DNA of 60,000 nucleotides from NCBI GenBank assembly GCA_030704615.1, contig CM060731.1:89076756-89136755 (forward strand), in the 5' to 3' direction. The stretch's first letter is position 1. Each line of letters opens with the position of its first letter. Origin of the DNA: Takakia lepidozioides (lineage: Eukaryota; Streptophyta; Takakiopsida; Takakiales; Takakiaceae). Made by a program: the position numbers and the translations under genes. Positions 55,135 through 60,000 of this stretch are shown one piece after another. The notes beneath the pieces are model-generated. The model did not search any database. It was not told the origin of the DNA and saw nothing but the letters and a program-made list of their open reading frames with translations.

Positions 55135-58100
55135 ATGTCCACGCCTAGTAAGAAGCGCTCGACCGCCGAGGCAGCATCACCTCCTCCCACTTCTGCACAT
55201 TCCAGCCCCGCGGTGCGAAGGAGCCCCCGCTTGGCTCGACTGAATCCGGTACAGATGGCGTCGATGCGAGAGGGAAGGCAGAGCGGTGGGCGTTCTTCGA
55301 GTTCGGATTTTGACACAAGCGAGTATAGCATGGGCGACGACGATGAGGTGGAGGACAGTTCGGAGGAAATTGCACCTCCATCTGCAGAGTCTCTCCAAAA
55401 GGTGCGCAAACGGCACAAAACCGCTGCGCATGAGGTGAGTTCTACCCCTACTTGTGTTCTTGTTTTCTGGGCGTTGAGTTCTCCTGAAATTGAAACTGGG
55501 ATGCACATATCCACAAAGTTGTTCAAACGGATGTCGTAGTATACATGGCAGTAGAAGAAGAAGTGTTCTTCAGTTTCAATTTCCTTGCTGTGCCCTATGC
55601 AAGCTGGACATAGGCGGTCCTCCCGTTGCAGGTTTTCCCATCTGCCAGTCTCTATCCGTAGGTTGTGGGAACCCACCTTGAACCGCCCCAATGCCCTCAA
55701 GAGGGAAGGAGGTAAGGGTGCTGAAAGGTAATTTGGTCTGAAGATTCTATCATCGCGGAGCACCAAGAATGTCTCTTGATAGAAGTGGAGCTTTGTTATG
55801 AGATTGGGTAGCATCCAAGTTCTCTTGACATGTAATTCCATAAGCTCTCTCTGAATGAGTCTGTTGCGGTCATGTCTGGATGTGATGTCCACCTCATGTG
55901 GGTTCATTGGTAATAGGAAAGCAGTAGAAAGTCCGTTACGTTTCAATAAACTGTCCACTCGAGCATACCAAGAGTTCCCGAAACCTGCAGCTTTGAGCCT
56001 CATAGATGTTGTGAGGGCCCTTGCCACTAGCCCTTTGGGTGGAAGGGCCTGCAATCTATGGAGAAAGATTGTAAGCCTGAACTGTGGCTCGGATTGCAAT
56101 GGTACACATGCGAACTCTGCACCTAGGATCTGAGATGGAGTTGTGCTCCTGGCGCCAAGCATTGCTTGGAGAAAAGATGACTGTAATGGTTCCAAATTCT
56201 TTTCCCACCAGGAGACAGGGACACCAGGTGCCCAGAACTCACAACCATTGATGGTAGCAGGGCTGACGACGGTGTCAAACAACCACTTTTTGGTCGGGGG
56301 ATGCTGCAGATGTATTTGCTTGCATTTGGCGTGAAGGCGGACGGAGGCCGCCTTACCTTTAGTCAATCTGTCCAAGGCAGTGGCTGCAAAGTGAAACTTG
56401 GGGGAGTGGATAACCAGACCTAGGTACCGGTATGATTTGACAATCTCAATTTCCTGCTGGTTGAAGATGAATCTACGATCAGCCTGGCCATTGAAGACCA
56501 CGATCTTGGTCTTGCTAAGATTGACATGCATCCCATAGTCTTTGCAGAACTGTTCCAAAATTTTGATATGGCGTTGCAGAAAGACCGGGGATTGTGCCAA
56601 AAGGGCAACATCATCAGCGTAGAGGAGATCTGATTGGGCAGAAAATGAAGTTAGGCAGAAAACATCCCTGAACATGTTTTCAATTTGAGTCATGGGGGAG
56701 GACATCGTGGAAAAACCTTTAGGTCTACCACTGTGTGCAGAGGGACTAGTTTTTAGGTCAAGGAAATGTTGCTTTGTCACGTCATTGCACCTGCGTTGGA
56801 GTACGCATTTGCTATATGTGTTGATAACTCCAACGAGGCTAGGTCTGCAATATCCTTTCAATTGAATTGTGTCTGCACCTGCGTTTACCAACATTGAGAG
56901 TCTTTAGGCCTTTTGGGGCTCCGTTGCTGGGCTCCGCCATACAGCCATTTGCTGATTGTGTGAATAGATGTCCACTGGATATGTGCAAAACCCGGATGGA
57001 TGTTCTGTTTCCTGGTAAGTTTCATGTGGTACTGATGTGAACCGGCCCACATTCTGTTTCTTCACCAATGAATGGGCTTACATGTTATGAGGACATTATG
57101 TCCCTCTCCTTTTCAGTTTTTGGCACTTGCGCTGCAGGGGAGTGGGTTTGAGGTCAGCCAATCCATAGTTGTGGTTGTGGGATGGTTTGTGCTCTGGTGA
57201 CGTTGTGTTCAGTAGGACTACAGCTGATGTACCTTGTGTGTGGGATGTTTTTGGCAGCGGAAGGGGAGTGAAGCTGCAGCAAAGCACTCACAGCCACCAC
57301 ACAATGCCAACCAACACCAACCTTGGCACCCACCCCCTGCCGGATGGTCTCCACAACAGAGTGCACCATGGGGAGCCCCCCCTGCTTCGGGGTCCTGGCG
57401 CTGGCTTCCTGATGTTGCCATGTCACAATGGGGGCCTCCCACATCTCCATATGGCCCTCCCCCCTCCGGCACACATCAGTCACCCCCCACAACGTATGAC
57501 GGCACTGCTCCAGAGCATGGGGGTAGGAAACGGACATCAGAGCTGAGGAAGGAACGACGTCATGCCATGAAACAATGGGAAGGAGATGGAGAGGGAAGGG
57601 TGGCTGCAGAGCTAAAGCGCCACAAGGTGGAGGTGCATGGAAATGGAGTCATCAATGTTGGCTGCGAAGGTAAGGAACACTGGCAGCGTGATTTGCGTGG
57701 CCTGGCATTGCGTTACCTTGACTCAAGCGTACAAGACATTGACCAGCAGTTCCAGAGTGCCATGTCAACAGTAATAGAGGGCATAAATGGAATGTATGAG
57801 TACACACCTATCCCTGCTAATCGTGATTTTATAGTGAAGCAATGTGGGAAGATAATGAAAGGAGAAAGAGCAAAACTGAAAGATAAATGGGCGAAGACTG
57901 GTGTGAGGCCAATGAACACTGAACCCGCCTATTGGAATAAGCTTGTTGCCTACTGGGAGTCCCCTCGTGGACTTGCAAAGGCTGAAGGGATGAAGCAAGC
58001 GCGTGCTTGTGTCACGAACCCCTCGCGTTGGGGCCGGGCAGGAGTTGCAGGCCAAGCAGCCCGTTTGGTAATCTCCCTCACCCCCTTCTGATTGCTCTTA

Positions 58101-59820
58101 CGTTGTGGCATGTTCTGATGGAAGAGACACCCACGAGTGGGTTTTATCGCTTGTGCAGAATTAGTTGTTATGTGATATGCAGGGCAGTGCTTTGTCCATA
58201 TGCTCCTGGCATTTTGTACTGACAGTGTGTGGATGGGCAAATACAGAAAAGACGCAAAGCATGGAGCCCGTCACTGTCCGAGCTCGGGGCAGAGTGCAAG
58301 AACGCTGCGACTGGCACCCCATCAGAGTCTGTTTTGAGCCAGGTATGTTTTGAAGTCCGGTTTCCATTCATGAATCTGTTGCTGTACTAAGATTTGGTGG
58401 GTATGTGGGGCCCCCACGCATGGTACACGAGGGGTGTTATGCCAAACCTAGCCATCTCCTAATGCCTGAAATCCTGCACATTCGGCCTCTTCTTCTGGTT
58501 TTTAACAGTACGGGTGGGTGTTTGTATGCGTAGGGAGCGGGGAACTCAATGGCAGCCCGCATCGGGGCCCTGGAGAGGCTTGCGGCTCTCTCTGCGGAGC
58601 GGGAGAGGGGAATGGAAGCACAACTGAAGAAGATAGTGGAACTCATGATGGGGCAAACAGGGGGTGTGACGGGTGGCATTATGGAAGACCCCCCTGCTGC
58701 AACCATTGTACCTGACAAGGAGGAAGTAATTGTAGTGGGTAGGGATGTGACAGAGGTCCGGGCTGTTGTTGATGATATTCACAGTGGGGGGCAGGGTCCA
58801 CTCGTTGAAGAGGGAGAGGTCCAGCAAGTTGGTGGGGATGACATGGACGATGGGGGGGTCATTGCTCATGATGGGGGAAAAGGGGAAGCTGTAGGGGGAG
58901 AGGGTGGTAGTTTGCCTGGTCCAAGCTGCAGGGGGACCGAAACTTTGCCCTCCGGGGTGACTGTTGTCTCCCAACCCACTGAGGTGAGACCCCGTGACAC
59001 CCCTTCAAAAGCTCCTTTCATAGAAAAGTCGAAACTAATTGTTCTAGACCTGAACGGGATCCTGTGCCACTCTATTCCTAACTTTCAGCCCAACCTGAGG
59101 CATCATTGGCCATGGGTGTTGACCACCAACAAGTATGTTTTCCCAAGGCCCCAGGTCTGCGAGTTTTTAAACCTTCTCTTCCGGTATTTCTACGTTGGGA
59201 TATGGTCTTGTGCTTCCAAGGGGAATGTTGCAGACATCTTCAAAGTGGTCATGCAGGGGGTCAAGGGTTCTCCCCTCTTTGTGTGGTCACAAGAGGAGTG
59301 TGACCCCTTGACAGAGCCACACCCCACAAAAGGGCCTGCCGTACAGAACTTACAGAAGATACTGTCGAGGGTGTGGTCGGAATTTTCTGGATTTAACGAA
59401 TCCAACACCCTCCTAGTGGATGATTCACCACACAAGGGGAGGGGGAACTCCCCTTTGAACATGGTCCATCCATTGTCGTTTGATGTCACTGGCAATGTTA
59501 GTGAGGGGCCCGATTCAGACTACCTTTTAGAAACAGTCTGGCCCTACTGCCAAGATTTGTTTTGCTCCAAGGATGTGCGTGTCTTCACAAGCACGCGGAA
59601 GCTGACCCCGACTGGCAGCTTGAATGTGGGAGAGGATGGGGTCGTTGGGGAAGTACTTCTGCGCCCATGCAGGTGAAACTAACCTTACTGTTTGCAACAT
59701 GACATCGAAGCCAAAGTCCATGTTTGTTTTGTTCCCCCCGGATGCCCTCTCACGCAAGGCTGGCACTATATGTTTTGCAGGGACCACATGTACAGGGAGT
59801 GGCAGTGGGGTCGAATGTGA
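55135..59820 (+). CDS. Transposase-like + FCP1/NIF phosphatase-like protein, five-exon model, open
   Basis: Exons 55135-55434, 57258-58067, 58247-58342, 58534-59672 and 59781-59820 join in phase with GT-AG introns to about 794 residues. Residues 1-100 are Ser/Pro-rich with RRSPRLARLNP and an acidic run. 101-160 are Pro/Gln/Trp-rich. 175-370 are basic, then a conserved block ending TNPSRWGRAGVAGQAARL, resembling plant En/Spm transposase-associated proteins. 403-440 look coiled-coil. About 565-760 form an FCP1/NIF-type HAD phosphatase fold, with LIVLDLNGILCHS (Asp 574; second Asp replaced by Asn 576) and LLVDDSPHKG (about 697). Intron 1 contains an antisense LINE. The start is uncertain because the frame is open back to 55018. 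Exon positions match the broken paralogue at 16628-19563. Phosphatase activity is doubtful. The model is my reading of splice sites. Confidence 0.7.
55500..56900 (-). pseudogene. 5'-truncated LINE in intron 1 of the FCP1-like gene
   Basis: Minus-strand RT C-terminal half with LLYADDVALLAQSP, VNLSKTKIVVFNG and YRYLGLVIHS, then a long connection region and a zinc-knuckle-like CPACIGHSKEIETEEHFFFYC-type end (near 55600). The upstream RT part is missing or rearranged. The reading frame does not stop at the LINE boundary (about 55500) but runs on antisense through exon 1 to 55092, so its 600-codon length is partly fortuitous. No A-tail was seen. Confidence 0.8.
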
Positions 59821-60000
59821 AGAAGGTGGGTCCTGCGCCTACGACCATAGTGCTATGGCGGCAGCATTCCGGATTCCCCCCCCGGCATGAGGAGGCAGCG
59901 CCCAAGGTATGGTTGTTCCTAGCCCCTCTCCGCAAACTTACTTGGTTGGTTTCCTTTATGGATACACTTCCTGAAGCGTTGCAATGTGTATTCATTGCAG
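59787..60000 (+). CDS. Start of the downstream CACTA-associated gene (partial, cut by window end)
   Basis: Just after the FCP1-like stop, a Gly/Ser start (TGSGSG) and a Pro-rich stretch resemble the first exon of the gene at 15695-16600 (GSGSQQS...). A donor-like AAG/GTATGG lies at about 59907. The frame is not consistent across the whole stretch, and only the beginning is in the window. Weak call from position and similarity. Confidence 0.3.

Larger units (their letters stand above)
51822..60000. mobile_element. Candidate CACTA-like element, right end beyond the window
   Basis: The methyltransferase homology stops at 51821 and the next bases are CACTAGAAGCATTCGTG. Over the next 400 bases a CGACTC/GACTCC word recurs in both orientations (around 51846, 51868, 51903, 51968-51982, 52143 and 52190), including the perfect palindrome CGACTCCGGAGTCG. 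This is typical of subterminal repeats. Downstream are captured eL27 fragments and a gene related to the one in the insertion at 14685. The right end and target duplication cannot be checked here. Confidence 0.45.

Overview
The window looks like a transposon-dense intergenic tract of a large streptophyte nuclear genome. I favour a seed-free land plant and cannot exclude a charophyte alga. The reasons are degenerate pentatricopeptide-repeat (PPR) sequence of plant type, CACTA/En-Spm-like termini with 3-bp target duplications, a chromodomain Ty3/gypsy element, LINE and tRNA-derived SINE pieces, GT-AG introns, and a 500-base assembly gap at 37896-38395. I see no intact conserved housekeeping gene. 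Almost everything I can identify is a mobile element or a fragment captured by one.

Layout. 1-1255 is an AT-rich degenerate tandem repeat. 1395-4150 (minus) is a decayed gypsy gag-pol. 4948-5165 and 7995-8262 are two copies of a tRNA-derived SINE family. 8786-9756 is a broken hAT-like transposase. 9757-10206 is part of a retrotransposon gag, which resumes at 31370-31614. Between the two gag halves sits a 21.2-kb CACTA element (10207-31369) flanked by AAT on both sides. Nested in it are the two halves (10618-14684 and 25265-29941) of an unusual gypsy-type element whose polyprotein carries a DNMT3-like cytosine methyltransferase between protease and reverse transcriptase. Between those halves lies a further insertion (14685-25264). 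It begins with a CACTA end and holds a CACTA-associated gene pair (15695-19563, minus), scrambled LINE pieces, and a satellite made from a PPR-gene fragment (23541-25244).

31801-37895 (minus) is a second methyltransferase element, ending in a PHD finger after the integrase. 38994-51821 is a third copy, split at 43636-50608 by a young chromodomain gypsy element (minus) with 726/725-bp LTRs. At 51822 this copy is cut by another CACTA-like end. Downstream are captured, duplicated fragments of ribosomal protein eL27 (about 52440-53210), then an apparently open five-exon gene (55135-59820). That gene is a paralogue of the broken one at 16628-19563: a transposase-like domain followed by an FCP1/NIF-type phosphatase domain with DLNG in place of DxD.

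The main novelty candidates are the methyltransferase + PHD-finger gypsy family, the FCP1-domain gene family that travels with CACTA-like ends, and the PPR-derived higher-order satellite. All exon models, termini and alignments were read by eye.
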